Positions 25,750-36,444 of a stretch of 64,000 nucleotides of DNA are shown piece after piece. The notes beneath the pieces are model-generated. The model searched no databases, had not been told where the DNA came from, and saw nothing but the letters and a program-made list of their open reading frames with translations. Made by a program: the position numbers and the translations under genes. Numbering within the stretch: the first letter of the stretch is position 1; every line of letters starts with the position of its first letter. The stretch comes from Bryobacteraceae bacterium (GTDB lineage: Bacteria; Acidobacteriota; Terriglobia; Bryobacterales; Bryobacteraceae), in contig CANGYQ010000015.1 in the NCBI GenBank assembly GCA_947458745.1, positions 1-64,000 of the forward strand. Reading direction: 5' to 3'.

Positions 25750-28239
25750 CTATTCATAGCGTAGGGCGTTCATGGGGTCTACTGACATGGCCCGCCGCGC
25801 GGGGACGTAGCCGGCGACGAGGGAGACGAGGGCGACGGCCAGGGTAGCGACGACGATCACCACCGGGTCCGTGCTCTTCATTTCATAGAGCAAGGACTGG
25901 GCAAAGGTGGCCAGGGCGATGGCGGCGGGGAGGCCCAGTACGGTACCGCCCAGGATCAGCCAGCCGACCTCGCGGAGCACCATGTTCCGGATCGCCCCGG
26001 CATCAGCGCCAATCGCCAGGCGGATGCCGATCTCGCGGGTGCGGCGGGAGACGGTGTAGGCCAGCACGCCATAGAGGCCGACGCCAGCCAGCAGAGTTGC
26101 TAGTCCGGCGAAGGCCGTAGCCAGAGTGGAGACCATGCGGTCCAGCGCGATGTTCTCATTCACCTGGGTTTCGAGCGTCTTCAAGTCCTCGATGGGAAGA
26201 TTGGCGTCCAACTCCGCCACGGCGCGGCGGAGCAGTGGGATCACCTGGTTGTAGTCCACCGCCGTTTGAACGTAGAAGCCCATGGAGCCCAGCCGCAGAT
26301 CCTGGCGGTATGGCGTGTAGAACATGGGCGGAATGGCTTGCTTGACGTCGCTGTACTTGGTGTCCTTCACTACGCCCACCACCTCGATATCCTTGTCGCC
26401 ATTGCCACGCATGCGCTTGCCGATCACGTTCTGGTTCGGCGAAAACTTGCGGACGAAGGCTTGATTGACGATCGCCTTCCGGGGCGAGTTGGCGCTATCG
26501 GCGGCGGTAAACTCGCGTCCGGCGATGAGAGGGATGCCGAGCGTGCGGAAGTAGCCGGGGCCGATCTGGTTGTACATGGAATGCGTGTCCGTATCGGGAC
26601 CACTTTCAAATCCGTCGATCCCCACGTCGCTGCCGTAATTGTTGCCCGCCAGCAGTGGAACGCGGGAAGCGGTGATGGCGGAGACGCCGGGGATGGCCCG
26701 GATGGACTCCTCGAGGCGTTCGTAGAAGGCGCGCGTGCGTTCCGGCGTGTACTTGTTGAGGTCCGGCGAAAGGCCGAAGACGATCATGTTCTGGGTCCGC
26801 AAACCCAGGTCCACTTTCAGCACATTGAGCAGGCTCCTGAGGAACAGGCCCGCGGAAATCAGCAGCAGCAGGGAGAGCGCGATCTGGCCCATCACCAACC
26901 CCTGACGGAAGCGGGTGGCCGAGCCGGTGCTGGAGACATTGCCCGCCTGGTCCTTCATCACGGTGGCCAGGTCCTGACGGGTGGAATGCAGCGCGGGGAA
27001 GATTCCAAACAGCAGCCCGGTCCCCAAGGTGGCGGCGGCCATAAAGGCCAGCGTGCGCCAGTTCATCGTGCCGGAGACCACCTGCAGCGCATCGGCCGGG
27101 AGGAGGGTGAAGAGCACGGATTGGGTCCAGTTCGCCACCAGCAAACCGGCCAATCCAGCGGCCACGGCTAGCACCAACGCCTCCACCAATAGCTGCTGCA
27201 CCAATTGAGCGCGAGTGGCGCCGATCGCCAGACGTACCGCGATCTCCTTGGCCCGGGCGGCGGAGCGCGCCAGCAGCAGGTTGGCGATGTTGGCGCAGGC
27301 GATCAGCAGGACGAAGCCCGTGATGGCGAGCAACAGTGTCAGCGGCACGGTGGCCACGCCATGCACGACGCTTTGGCCGCGGTAGCCAGGCTGGAGGGTG
27401 ATCGCTTGTGCGGCAAATTGCTGCCGGAAGCGGTCGCTTGAGCCCTTCTGGAGCGGCAGGTCGACATCACGGATGAGGGCCTGGTAGGGGCCATTGATTC
27501 CGGCTTGGGCCTGTTCCAAAGAAATGCCGGGCTTGAGCCGGGCAAACAAGTACGCCCAATAATCGCGGCGGTTGGCCAGCCCCTTCCAGCCGGGAACCAC
27601 TTCTTCCCGCATGCTGATGGGGACATAGACGGTCGGGATAACGCCCAAGCTGGTGCCCTTGAACTGGGCGGGTGCTACGCCGATGATGGTCATCAACACG
27701 CCATTCACCAGCAGACCCTGGTTGAGCACCTGCGGATTCTGGTTGAACCGCTCCGTCCAGTACTGATGTGACAGGACCGCCAGACGGTGGGCACCCGGGT
27801 TGACATCATCGGCGGGCGTGAATAGCCGCCCCAGCGCGGGCGTCAGCCCCAGGACGGAGAAGTAGCTGCCGGAAACGAGTAACCCCTGCGAGCTAAAGGT
27901 CTGGCCCTGGTACGACAAGTTGACGCCAAAGCTGCGATGGGCGGCAAGGCCGGTAAAGACGGTCTGCTGCTTCTCCAGGTCGCGGTACATCGGGTAGCTG
28001 AAGATCGAATCCATCTCCCCGGCGTTGTTGGTGGAGTTGCTGCCAGAGCGGGAACCATTGGAGGTAATGTTGACCAGTTCGCCCGCACTCGGCACGGGCA
28101 GGGCACGAAGGAGAACTTCGTCAAATAGAGAAAAAATGGCCGTGTTGGCACCGATGCCCAGGGCTAGCGAAACGATGGCCACTGCGGAAACGACTGGTGA
28201 TTTAGACAGAGTGCGGACGGCGAGCCGGAGATCCTGCAT
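25750..28239 (-). CDS. Orphan FtsX/MacB-type ABC permease (ADOP-like)
   Basis: 829 residues from ATG 28239. The longer open frame reaches 28617 only through antisense of serS. N-terminal LRLAVRTLSKSPVVSAVAIVSLALGIGANTAIFS, then a periplasmic MacB-like domain, a FtsX permease unit (ITGFVLLIACANIANLLLARSAARAKEIAVRLAIGATR) and a second permease unit at the C-terminus (TREIGIRLAIGADAGAIRNM...LVAGYVPARRAMSVDPMNAL). This duplicated-permease architecture without a linked ATPase is the acidobacterial type. TATGAT ends 6 nt before ATG and no Shine-Dalgarno sequence is seen. It may export macrolide- or lipid-like compounds; the substrate is unknown. Confidence 0.93.
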   Translation of the reverse strand: MQDLRLAVRTLSKSPVVSAVAIVSLALGIGANTAIFSLFDEVLLRALPVPSAGELVNITSNGSRSGSNSTNNAGEMDSIFSYPMYRDLEKQQTVFTGLAAHRSFGVNLSYQGQTFSSQGLLVSGSYFSVLGLTPALGRLFTPADDVNPGAHRLAVLSHQYWTERFNQNPQVLNQGLLVNGVLMTIIGVAPAQFKGTSLGVIPTVYVPISMREEVVPGWKGLANRRDYWAYLFARLKPGISLEQAQAGINGPYQALIRDVDLPLQKGSSDRFRQQFAAQAITLQPGYRGQSVVHGVATVPLTLLLAITGFVLLIACANIANLLLARSAARAKEIAVRLAIGATRAQLVQQLLVEALVLAVAAGLAGLLVANWTQSVLFTLLPADALQVVSGTMNWRTLAFMAAATLGTGLLFGIFPALHSTRQDLATVMKDQAGNVSSTGSATRFRQGLVMGQIALSLLLLISAGLFLRSLLNVLKVDLGLRTQNMIVFGLSPDLNKYTPERTRAFYERLEESIRAIPGVSAITASRVPLLAGNNYGSDVGIDGFESGPDTDTHSMYNQIGPGYFRTLGIPLIAGREFTAADSANSPRKAIVNQAFVRKFSPNQNVIGKRMRGNGDKDIEVVGVVKDTKYSDVKQAIPPMFYTPYRQDLRLGSMGFYVQTAVDYNQVIPLLRRAVAELDANLPIEDLKTLETQVNENIALDRMVSTLATAFAGLATLLAGVGLYGVLAYTVSRRTREIGIRLAIGADAGAIRNMVLREVGWLILGGTVLGLPAAIALATFAQSLLYEMKSTDPVVIVVATLAVALVSLVAGYVPARRAMSVDPMNALRYE

Positions 28240-28306
28240 GGAATGATCATACGAAGCTCCGCTCCGTTTCGTTCCGGTTTGCCCCCCCCAAAAAAGCGCT
28301 TTCCGG

Positions 28307-29587
28307 TTAGATGAGCCGGCCCGTGGCGCTAATCCGCTCCGCATTGAGGTACACACGCAGAGCCTCCGGCACCACGATGCTGCCGTCCGCCTGCTGGTAA
28401 TTCTCCACCACGGCCACCCAGGTGCGGCCCACGGCCAAGCCACTGCCGTTGAGAGTGTGGGCAAACTCTGACTTCTTACCCGACTTGCAGCGAATGCTGG
28501 CACGGCGGGCCTGGAAGGCTTCAAAGTTGGAGCAGGAGGAGATCTCTTTGAACTCGCCCAGGCCCGGCAGCCAGACTTCAATGTCGTAGGTCTTAGCGGA
28601 GGAAAAGCCCATGTCACCCGTGCAGAGAGCCATCGTGCGGAAGGGTAGTCCCAGCTTGCGCAGGATGTTCTCGGCGTCGTGGGTCAGCTTCTCCAGTTCG
28701 TCATAGCTCTGGTCCGGCCGCGCGAACTTCACCAGTTCTACCTTCTGGAACTGATGCTGGCGGATGATGCCCCGGACGTCGCGGCCGTAGCTACCGGCCT
28801 CTGACCGGAAGCACGGAGTGTAGGCGCAGAACTTGGCTGGCAACGCATCGGCATCCAGCGTCTCGTCGCGGTACAGGTTGGTTACCGGAACTTCGGCGGT
28901 GGGGATGAGATAGTAGTCAGTTTTTTCGATCTTGAAAAGATCTTCCGCGAACTTGGGCAACTGCCCGGTGCCGAACAAGCTGGCCGAGTTGGCCATGAAG
29001 GGTGGCAGGACTTCCGTGTAGCCATGCTCACTCGTATGGGTGTCGAGCATGAAGTTAATCAACGCACGTTCGAGCTTCGCTCCCAACCCCATGTAGACCG
29101 CAAAACGCGCACCGGTGATTTTTGCCGCGCGGTCGAAATCGAGAATGCCCAGGTCAGCTCCGAGATCCCAGTGCGGCTTGGGCTTGAAGTCCATGGCCGC
29201 CGCCGTGCCCTCGCGCCGCACTTCGACATTCTCATCAGCGGACCGGCCCACCGGCACGGATTCGTGCGGCAGGTTGGGGATGGCCACCAGGATCTCTTGA
29301 AACTGGGCGTCCAGAACCTTGACCCGCTCGTCGAGCGCCGTCATCCGGTCCGCCATCTGGCGAACCTGCGCTTGCAAAGCCTCGGTATCCTCGCCGGCCT
29401 TTTTGCGCTTGCCCACCTCTTGCGAGAGGCTGTTGCGTTCGGCCTTCAAGGTTTCTGATTCGGTGATCGCCGAGCGGCGTTCAGAATCGAGCTGGCGGAA
29501 AGAGGCCAGGTCCAGTTCGACGCCGCGCGTGCGAAGGCGTTCGGCGGCCACGTCCAGGTGGCCGCGGAAAAAGCTGAGATCGTGCAT
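28307..29587 (-). CDS. serS: Seryl-tRNA synthetase
   Basis: 426 residues from ATG 29587. N-terminal helical arm ([44 protein letters not shown]) binds tRNA. The class II core has motif 2 ([27 protein letters not shown]) and motif 3 ([21 protein letters not shown]). It charges tRNA-Ser. The frame is open to 29662, but the extension lacks family sequence. The gene follows gltA by 44 bp, and the two may share a transcript. Confidence 0.97.
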   Translation of the reverse strand: MHDLSFFRGHLDVAAERLRTRGVELDLASFRQLDSERRSAITESETLKAERNSLSQEVGKRKKAGEDTEALQAQVRQMADRMTALDERVKVLDAQFQEILVAIPNLPHESVPVGRSADENVEVRREGTAAAMDFKPKPHWDLGADLGILDFDRAAKITGARFAVYMGLGAKLERALINFMLDTHTSEHGYTEVLPPFMANSASLFGTGQLPKFAEDLFKIEKTDYYLIPTAEVPVTNLYRDETLDADALPAKFCAYTPCFRSEAGSYGRDVRGIIRQHQFQKVELVKFARPDQSYDELEKLTHDAENILRKLGLPFRTMALCTGDMGFSSAKTYDIEVWLPGLGEFKEISSCSNFEAFQARRASIRCKSGKKSEFAHTLNGSGLAVGRTWVAVVENYQQADGSIVVPEALRVYLNAERISATGRLI

Positions 29588-29631
29588 GAGGCTCCGTCGC
29601 GAAGCTTGGTTCGCGAAAACGTCTGTCGCGG

Positions 29632-30765
29632 TTAGGCGACCCGGTCCGCGATGCCGACCCAAGGCTGACCAACGGGAAGACCCTTGTAGTCGGCGCGCGG
29701 ACGGATCAGGCGGTTGTTGTGGAACTGTTCGAGCACGTGCGCGGTCCAGCCGGACATGCGGCTGACGGCAAAGATCGGCGTGAAAAGGTCCACTGGGATG
29801 CCCAGCGAGTAGTAGGCCGAGGCCGAGTAGAAGTCGACGTTGGGATTCAGGGGCTTGCCCTTGGCGGTCAACATGGCTTCCTGAACGGCTTCCGACGCCT
29901 CATAAAGGTCAATCTGGCCAGTGGATTCCGCCAATTGCTTCGACAGCTTTTTTAAGTGAATGGCGCGCGGGTCAATGGTCTTGTAGACGCGGTGGCCGAA
30001 GCCGGGAATCTTCACCTTGTTCTCAAGCATTTCGCGCATCATTTCCAGCGCCTTCGCTTTGTTGCCGGCCTGCAAAAGCAGCTTGATCACTTCTTCATTC
30101 GCGCCGCCGTGCAGGGGGCCCTTGAGGGCGCCAATGGCGGAGGTGACGGTGGAGTAGATATCAGACAGCGTGGCGGCGGTGACGCGAGCGGCAAAGGTAG
30201 AAGCGTTCAGTTCGTGGTCGGCATGCAGGGTGAGGGCGATGTCGAAGACACGCTCCATCACGGCATCCGGCTTGACGCCATTCAAGGTGTAGAGGAAGTT
30301 GCCCGCCATCGAGAGGCTGGGATCGCCGGGGACGACTTCTTTGCCGGTCCGGAGGCGATGGAAGCTGGTGACGATGGTTGAGGTCTGCGACATCAACTTG
30401 ATGGCCTTCAGTTTGTTGGCCTCGGGCGACATGTCGGCGGCGGCCGGGTCGTAAAGAGACAACATTGAAACAGCCGTGCGCAGCACATGCATCGGCAGTC
30501 CGGTGGGGTTGGCCTTCAGGAAAGCCGTCACCTCGGCCGGAATCTCGCGATGGGCCGTGAGCGAGGCCTTCAGTTCATCCAGCTGCGGCTGGGTCGGCAG
30601 TTTGCCGTTCCACAGGAGGTAGATCACCTCTTCAAAAGTGGCATTCTCCGCCAACGTATTGATATCAAAGCCTTGATAGCTCAATACTCCCGCTTCGCCA
30701 TCAATATAACAAATGCTGGATTCAGCAGCGATAATGCCTTCGAGGCCTGCGCCAGTAGCAGACAT
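29632..30765 (-). CDS. gltA: Citrate synthase
   Basis: 377 residues from ATG 30765, with GGAGAG upstream. It condenses acetyl-CoA and oxaloacetate to open the TCA cycle. Conserved: [29 protein letters not shown], active-site His in [10 protein letters not shown] and [32 protein letters not shown] and the arginine-rich [14 protein letters not shown]. The length and the CitZ-like start place it with the short type I enzymes; 2-methylcitrate synthase is a possible alternative. The frame is open to 30975 but lacks family sequence there. Confidence 0.95.
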   Translation of the reverse strand: MSATGAGLEGIIAAESSICYIDGEAGVLSYQGFDINTLAENATFEEVIYLLWNGKLPTQPQLDELKASLTAHREIPAEVTAFLKANPTGLPMHVLRTAVSMLSLYDPAAADMSPEANKLKAIKLMSQTSTIVTSFHRLRTGKEVVPGDPSLSMAGNFLYTLNGVKPDAVMERVFDIALTLHADHELNASTFAARVTAATLSDIYSTVTSAIGALKGPLHGGANEEVIKLLLQAGNKAKALEMMREMLENKVKIPGFGHRVYKTIDPRAIHLKKLSKQLAESTGQIDLYEASEAVQEAMLTAKGKPLNPNVDFYSASAYYSLGIPVDLFTPIFAVSRMSGWTAHVLEQFHNNRLIRPRADYKGLPVGQPWVGIADRVA

Positions 30766-31051
30766 AGTGTGTATTTCTCTCCTCGACCTGTTTGGGTGCT
30801 TCGCGACGTATTTACGATGCGGAAAAACTTTAAGCTTCTTCATTTTATGGACCGCGCGGAAGTTATTGCAAGTGAGGCTGGGAGGTTCTTGGTGATGTTT
30901 TGCCCTTAGGCGCGGTTCCGAACAGTATGGAGGGAGGCCCGGCAGGTCGTGACGGGTTGGCGATTGATCCGTCACCGCACCGTCATCATCTGGCCAGCGG
31001 TCACCTTCCGTGGCCCTTCCCGCGCTAAACTATCGGGGGAGTGAGAACCTC

Positions 31052-33199
31052 TTGAGGACCGCTGACCTTCTGCAACCGGAGCTCGCCAGTGGCCGGGCCA
31101 GTTTGAGCATTAACGCTGCCGCCGCCACGTTGGGAACGCCGGAACTGAGCCGTGAAGATTTGCTTCATGCCTACCGGCTGATGTATCTTTCGCGGCGGAT
31201 CGATGACCGGGAGATTCTGCTGAAGCGGCAGAACAAGATCTACTTTCAGATCTCGGGTGCCGGGCACGAAGCGGTACAGATTGCCGCCGGGATGGTCCTG
31301 ATTCCAGGGCACGATTGGTTTTACCCCTACTATCGGGATCGCGCGCTGTGTCTGGCGGTGGGTATTGGGTCCGAAGGGATGTTGCTGGAGGCGGTGGGCG
31401 CGGCAGCGGGGCCGTTTTCCGGTGGCCGCCAGATGCCGTCGCACTGGTCCGACCCGGCACTACATGTGGTGACGGGGTCATCACCGACCGGCACGCAGTT
31501 TAATCAAGCACTGGGTTGTGCGCATGCCAGCAAGTATCTGAATCCAGAGTCGGCGGAAGTGACGCTGGTTTGTACGGGCGATGGCGCGACCAGCGAAGGC
31601 GAGTTTTGGGAGTCACTGAATGCAGCCTGTCTCGACCGGCTGCCGCTGCTCTATTTAGTGGAGGATAACGGCTACGCAATCTCGGTGCCGGTGGAGCATC
31701 AGACGGCGGGCGGCAGCATCAGCGACCTGGTGAAGGGCTTTCCGCACTTGTTGGTGCTGGAGGTGGATGGCACGGATTTTGTCGCCAGCCACCGGGTGAT
31801 GGCGGAAGCGGCGGCGCATTGCCGCGCGGGGCGAGGCCCGGCGCTGGTTCATGCCCGAGTAACACGGCCTTACTCCCATTCGCTTTCCGATGACGAGCGT
31901 CTCTACAAAACTGCCGCTGAGCGGGAGGCCGAGGCGCGGCGAGACTGTTTGACGACCTTTGCGGAACGGCTGTTGGCGGACGGAACACTGGACCGTTACG
32001 CGCTGGAGCGGACGGTGGAGGAAGTGGACCGTCAACTCCAGGAGATGACGGAGCGCGCCCTGGTGGCTGATCCGCCCGCGACCAACACGATCTTCCGGCA
32101 CCTGTACTCGGAAAACGTCGATCCCTGCTCCTCTGATTTTTCGGCCATGCCCGCCTTTTCCGGTGAGCCGCGCACGATGGTGGATTCGATCAACCTGACG
32201 TTGCGCGAAGAGATGGCCCGGGATGAGCGGCTGTTGGTATTCGGGCAGGATGTCGCTGATTGTAGCCGGGAGGAGAACCTGGCGGAAGTGAAGGGCAAGG
32301 GCGGCGTCTTCAAGACGACCCAGGGCTTGCAAACCCAGTTTGGCAGCCGCCGCGTCTTCAATACGCCAATTGCGGAAGGCATGATTGCGGGACGGGCGAT
32401 TGGGCTGGCCACCCGGGGATTGAAGCCGGTGGCGGAGATCCAGTTTTTTGACTACATCTGGCCCGCGATGATGCAGATCCGGGATGAGATGGCCAACATC
32501 CGGTGGCGTTCCAATGGCGCGTTTTCCTGCCCGGCGGTGCTGCGAGTGGCGATTGGCGGCTATCTTACCGGAGGCGCGATCTACCATTCCCAGTGCGGTG
32601 AGACAGCGTTTACGCACATCCCGGGGATCCGGGTGGTGATGCCGTCGAACGCGCTGGACGCTTGTGGTCTGTTGCGAACGGCGCTGCGTTCGGATGATCC
32701 GGTGTTGTTTTTGGAGCACAAGAAGCTCTACCGGGAGCCTTACAATCGGTCGCCGCATCCGGGCGAGGACTACACGATTCCGTTTGGGAAGGCCAGTGTG
32801 GTGAAGCCGGGCGACAGCTTAACGATCATCTGTTACGGCGCGCTGGTCCAGAAGGCGCTGCTGGCGGCGATTGCCGTGGAACAACGCATGAAGTCGCGCC
32901 AGGTGAGCGTGGAAGTGATTGATTTGCGCTCGCTTTCACCCTACGACTGGGAAGCAATCCGGAAATCGGTCACCAAGACCAGCCGCGTGATGGTGGCCTA
33001 CGAAGACACACGGAGCTGGGGCTATGGGGCCGAAATTGCGGCGCGGATTGCCGATGAGCTTTTCAGCTCGCTGGATGCCCCGGTGGGCCGCATAGGGGCT
33101 CGCGACACGTGGGTGGGCTACAACCCGGTGCTGGAAGACGCGATTCTGCCACAGGTGGACGATGTTGCGCGGGAAGCTGAGCGGCTGTTGCGCTACTAG
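31052..33199 (+). CDS. Fused alpha/beta E1 component of a 2-oxoacid dehydrogenase
   Basis: About 715 residues. The N-terminal half is an E1-alpha: thiamine-diphosphate motif [17 protein letters not shown]...LVEDNGY, and [15 protein letters not shown]. The C-terminal half, from about residue 375, is an E1-beta: [58 protein letters not shown] and [24 protein letters not shown]. Such fusions use either pyruvate or branched-chain 2-oxoacids. No E2 or E3 gene is nearby, so the substrate cannot be fixed. Start: TTG 31052 is preferred because GGGGGAG lies 10 bp upstream; GTG 31010 is an in-frame alternative without a good ribosome site. Confidence 0.9.
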   Translation: MRTADLLQPELASGRASLSINAAAATLGTPELSREDLLHAYRLMYLSRRIDDREILLKRQNKIYFQISGAGHEAVQIAAGMVLIPGHDWFYPYYRDRALCLAVGIGSEGMLLEAVGAAAGPFSGGRQMPSHWSDPALHVVTGSSPTGTQFNQALGCAHASKYLNPESAEVTLVCTGDGATSEGEFWESLNAACLDRLPLLYLVEDNGYAISVPVEHQTAGGSISDLVKGFPHLLVLEVDGTDFVASHRVMAEAAAHCRAGRGPALVHARVTRPYSHSLSDDERLYKTAAEREAEARRDCLTTFAERLLADGTLDRYALERTVEEVDRQLQEMTERALVADPPATNTIFRHLYSENVDPCSSDFSAMPAFSGEPRTMVDSINLTLREEMARDERLLVFGQDVADCSREENLAEVKGKGGVFKTTQGLQTQFGSRRVFNTPIAEGMIAGRAIGLATRGLKPVAEIQFFDYIWPAMMQIRDEMANIRWRSNGAFSCPAVLRVAIGGYLTGGAIYHSQCGETAFTHIPGIRVVMPSNALDACGLLRTALRSDDPVLFLEHKKLYREPYNRSPHPGEDYTIPFGKASVVKPGDSLTIICYGALVQKALLAAIAVEQRMKSRQVSVEVIDLRSLSPYDWEAIRKSVTKTSRVMVAYEDTRSWGYGAEIAARIADELFSSLDAPVGRIGARDTWVGYNPVLEDAILPQVDDVAREAERLLRY

Positions 33200-33282
33200 T
33201 CCCCAGTTACCTTGCGGATTCGTCCGAATCCCCGAAATAGATCGCAAAAAGTAAATTCCAAAGCTTTCCTCGGGGAGCCGAT

Positions 33283-33318
33283 ATGTCCTATGGGGACACA
33301 TGCAACTCCTATCTTTGA
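33283..33318 (+). CDS. Possible 11-residue leader peptide overlapping the next start
   Basis: ATG 33283 has GGGGAG 5 nt upstream and encodes MSYGDTCNSYL before TGA 33316-33318. It overlaps the start of the next gene (ATG 33300), which has no ribosome-binding site of its own. Translational coupling or a leader role is possible. Chance occurrence of so short a frame is a real alternative. Confidence 0.3.
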   Translation: MSYGDTCNSYL

Positions 33319-34778
33319 AAAAAAACATCGACGACCTGGATCGGATGGACCGGGAACGCCGGGATATCTATGCGGCTATCGGGGACACCATCCGTGTGGT
33401 GAGCGAGACGGCCATTCGCTTTGACGACGAACAAACCAACCGGCACAAGGTACGGTTGAACCGGTTAGCCGAACAACTGCACACATCACCCCGGGAGCTG
33501 CTGAGCGGGGTCCAGCGGGAGTTCAAGATCCATCAGGTCAGCTATCAGGGAGAGGCGGAGGAATACATCCATGCCCTGCAAGCGAACCTGACTTCGACCG
33601 CGCGGCTGCTGCAGGAGATGATGGCCAACGTGGATGTCCGAGGCTCCAACCACCAGGAAGACCTGGGCAAGGATATTCAGAATCTGCAGGCCCTACAGCA
33701 GTTGGAGGACTTGGCGCAGTTGAAGCTGGAGCTGGGCAGCGTCGCCTCACGCATGGCGCAAAGCCTGGACGAACTGAAGCGGGAACACCAGATGATGGTG
33801 GCCCAGATGCGTGATGAGTTGCAGGCGCTGCACCGAGAACTTGCGAATCGCAAGATGCCGCCGCAACCGCCACCGCCGCCGCGACCCGCCGCGCCGACCG
33901 CGAGCGGTCCAGCGACGCTTCCGGCCTCATCCCTGAGCCCTGTTGCACCGCCGGTGGTGCCGGTGGCGGAACCTGCGGCTTCAGTAAGCCCGACGCCCAT
34001 TCCGGCCGTCCCCACACCGGTTGTGGATGCCGGAACACCCTCTCCGGTAGCGGGCGTTCCAGCAAGCCCCGGGAGCGGCTCCGAACCTTTGCCACTGCCC
34101 CCGGCTACGCCTCCCACTGCGCCCGCTGAGCCGTCCGCAGGGGCGCATTACAGCACTTCGCCAGCAGTGAATCTCCTGGAGTCTCCCGCTGCGAGCGTCA
34201 GCATCAGCCCCAGCCAGCCGCAGCCCGAGCCGATACCGGGCCTGGAGCTAGCGGCCACAGAACTGGCCGCCCTGAACGTGGCCGTCGCCAATCCTGCGCC
34301 TCCACCCGCACCCACACCCGCACCCGCGCCGCCGGAACAGTTCGGGATGCCACGGCGCGATCTGGAGAACATGATCTTGATGAAGGTGGAATCCACTGAG
34401 ACGTTTTGCTTGATGATTGTCTGGCTGCGCAACCTGCCGATGCTGTTCAACAAGCATCAGCCCGATGAGGTGCTGGAAACGATGAACGCGGCCGCGCGGC
34501 GGCTGGGCAAGACGTTGGTGGGCAATCCGCTGTGGTCCAAGTGGGAAGACGATAGCTTCGTGGTCTTTGTGGGACAGCCGAAGGCGAACGCCCAGAAGGC
34601 CTCCAAGGAGATCGTGGACAAGCTGAATGCGGTGTATTTGATCGAGTCGCCCAATGGCCCAGTGGAAGTCGCGCTGCGCGTCGCTGCAGGCGTGGTGGAC
34701 CGGACCAAGGGCGAAACCGCGGACCACTTGCTGGGCCGCGCACAACAGTTGATCAAGAATCTGCGGGCAATGCCGTAG
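33300..34778 (+). CDS. Coiled-coil protein with proline-rich linker and degenerate GGDEF-like domain
   Basis: 492 residues, predicted cytoplasmic. Residues 1-180 are helical and probably coiled-coil (LDRMDRERRDIYAAIGD, LKREHQMMVAQMRDELQALH). Residues about 190-350 are a long Pro/Ala linker. The last 140 residues resemble a diguanylate-cyclase fold (NMILMKVESTETFCLMIVWLR..., ALRVAAGVVDRTKGETADHLLGRAQQLIKNL). The GGDEF signature is replaced by WEDDSF at about residue 415, so cyclic-di-GMP synthesis is not expected. The protein could be a scaffold or a ligand-binding regulator. A terminator follows. Confidence 0.7.
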   Translation: MQLLSLKKNIDDLDRMDRERRDIYAAIGDTIRVVSETAIRFDDEQTNRHKVRLNRLAEQLHTSPRELLSGVQREFKIHQVSYQGEAEEYIHALQANLTSTARLLQEMMANVDVRGSNHQEDLGKDIQNLQALQQLEDLAQLKLELGSVASRMAQSLDELKREHQMMVAQMRDELQALHRELANRKMPPQPPPPPRPAAPTASGPATLPASSLSPVAPPVVPVAEPAASVSPTPIPAVPTPVVDAGTPSPVAGVPASPGSGSEPLPLPPATPPTAPAEPSAGAHYSTSPAVNLLESPAASVSISPSQPQPEPIPGLELAATELAALNVAVANPAPPPAPTPAPAPPEQFGMPRRDLENMILMKVESTETFCLMIVWLRNLPMLFNKHQPDEVLETMNAAARRLGKTLVGNPLWSKWEDDSFVVFVGQPKANAQKASKEIVDKLNAVYLIESPNGPVEVALRVAAGVVDRTKGETADHLLGRAQQLIKNLRAMP

Positions 34779-34803
34779 ACCCAAAGTCAGGAGAAACAGC
34801 AAT

Positions 34804-34855
34804 GGCGGCGGCACCGGCTGGGCCTGAACCCAGATGGTCCGCCGCCCTTGCTTTT
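34804..34855 (+). terminator. Rho-independent terminator after the GGDEF-like gene
   Basis: GGCGGCGG pairs with CCGCCGCC, with inner pairing ACC/GGT and CTGGG/CCCAG around a CCTGAA loop, followed by CTTGCTTTT. It lies 25 bp past the stop and 27 bp before the oxidoreductase start. Confidence 0.75.
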
Positions 34856-34881
34856 GAAGCATTTGATACGATCAATTCCAC

Positions 34882-36444
34882 ATGGCGGAGAAAATCTACG
34901 ATGTCGTCATTGTCGGCTCCGGTGCAGCCGGGGGCACGCTGGCGGCGCACCTGGCGCGATCGGGCGCCGATGTCTGTGTGGTGGAGGGCGGGCCGAAGGT
35001 AAACACCCGCACGGACTTCAATACCCATTCCCTGCCCCACGAGTTTCCCAACCGCCACATCCCCACGATGAAGCCCGGCAAGCCTGGCTTTGACAGCGAG
35101 CGTTCGCGCGGACTGGGTGGCAAGACGATGTTGTGGAACGCCGTCGCCTGGCGCTTCTCGCAGCGCGATTTCAAAGGCCGCTCACACGACGGCGCCGGTG
35201 AAGACTGGCCGCTGGCCTATGCCGACATGGCGCCCTGGTACGAGAAAATCGAGCGCGAAGTGGGCGTCTGCGGCAATCTGGATGGACTCGAAGATCTGCC
35301 CGATGGCGTCTTTCTGCCGCCAGTGCCGATGAAGTGTAGCGACCTAATCGTCAAACGCGGCGCCGCCAAGCTGGGCGTCAAGGTGATCCATGTCCGCAAA
35401 TCGACACTCACGCAGGCCCGCGGACCGCGCCCGGGCTGCCACTTCTGCGGCAACTGCATGGCGGGCTGCGATGTGGTGGCCAAGTACAACAGCTACGACG
35501 TCCACATGGTGCCCGCGCTCCGCACCGGCAAGCTGACGCTGCAGCCGGATTCGGTGGTGCGCGAAGTGATGGTAGATGCCAACAATCGAGCCACGGGCGT
35601 CCGGTATCTCAACCGCGTCACCAAGGCCGAAGGAGAAGTGAAGGGCAAGACGGTGATCATCGCCGCCGCCTGTGTGCAGAGCATTGCCCTGCTGATGATG
35701 TCAAAATCAGCGCGCTATCCCACTGGTCTCGCCAACTCTTCGGGGCACTTGGGCAAGGATTTTATCCCCCACTTCACCGGTGGCGTGCAGTGCTTCCTGA
35801 AGGACCTGATCGGCAAGCCGGCCACCAATGACGAAGGCTTCCTCGATCACGCCTATGTGCCCAGCTTCATGCACAACCGCAAGCGCGACTACGCCCGCAG
35901 CTTCGGCGTGCAGTTCAACTACCAGAACCGCCGCGCCACGGGTTGGGCGCGTGATGTCGCGGGCTTCGGAGCTTCTTACAAGGAAGCCGTGAAGGCGCGG
36001 TTTCCGGCGTTTCTGACGTTTGCTCCTTATGGCGAAATGCTGCCCCACGCGGGCACCTATGTCGAGCTCGATTACGAGAAGAAAGATGCGTTCGGCCTGC
36101 CCATGGCCAAGCGTGTGCTGGGCTGGAGCGACCACGACATGACGCTGTTCCGCGAAATGACTCGCTGGTCAAAAGAGATTCTTGAAGCCTCCGGGGCAGA
36201 GATCTTCGCGGTGGGTGAAAAGCCGCAAACCAATCATGAACTGGGCGGCGCGCGGATGGGCAGCGACCCCAAACGCAGCGTCGTCAATGCCTACTGCCAG
36301 ACGCACGACGTCCCGAACCTGTTTGTGGTGGACGGCAGTGTCTTCCCGTCGGCGAGTGAGAAGAATCCCACGCACACCATTATGGCGCTGGCCGCGCGCA
36401 CGGCCGACCATATCGCGCAGCGCGCCAAGCGAGGAGAGCTGTAA
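34882..36444 (+). CDS. GMC-family FAD oxidoreductase, probable dehydrogenase large subunit
   Basis: 520 residues. FAD-binding DVVIVGSGAAGGTLAAHLA at the N-terminus and RGLGGKTMLWNAVA; the C-terminal GMC block ends VDGSVFPSASEKNPTHTIMALAARTADHI. A cysteine cluster CHFCGNCMAGC near residue 190 is typical of the gluconate/fructose dehydrogenase branch. It oxidises a sugar or alcohol at FAD. The stop overlaps the start of the next gene (TAATG), which encodes the matching small subunit. A cytochrome subunit, expected for some members, is not present. Confidence 0.93.
   Translation: MAEKIYDVVIVGSGAAGGTLAAHLARSGADVCVVEGGPKVNTRTDFNTHSLPHEFPNRHIPTMKPGKPGFDSERSRGLGGKTMLWNAVAWRFSQRDFKGRSHDGAGEDWPLAYADMAPWYEKIEREVGVCGNLDGLEDLPDGVFLPPVPMKCSDLIVKRGAAKLGVKVIHVRKSTLTQARGPRPGCHFCGNCMAGCDVVAKYNSYDVHMVPALRTGKLTLQPDSVVREVMVDANNRATGVRYLNRVTKAEGEVKGKTVIIAAACVQSIALLMMSKSARYPTGLANSSGHLGKDFIPHFTGGVQCFLKDLIGKPATNDEGFLDHAYVPSFMHNRKRDYARSFGVQFNYQNRRATGWARDVAGFGASYKEAVKARFPAFLTFAPYGEMLPHAGTYVELDYEKKDAFGLPMAKRVLGWSDHDMTLFREMTRWSKEILEASGAEIFAVGEKPQTNHELGGARMGSDPKRSVVNAYCQTHDVPNLFVVDGSVFPSASEKNPTHTIMALAARTADHIAQRAKRGEL

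Noticed and set aside
28240..28617. Extension of the permease frame beyond 28239
   Set aside because: It lies antisense to serS and lacks family sequence.
30766..30975. Extension of the citrate synthase frame to 447 residues
   Set aside because: The family starts at ATG 30765 with a ribosome site; the upstream part is not conserved-looking.
33840..34340. Pro/Ala-rich low-complexity stretch as a possible tandem repeat or CRISPR
   Set aside because: It is a coding linker with degenerate codons and no regular repeat unit or spacers.
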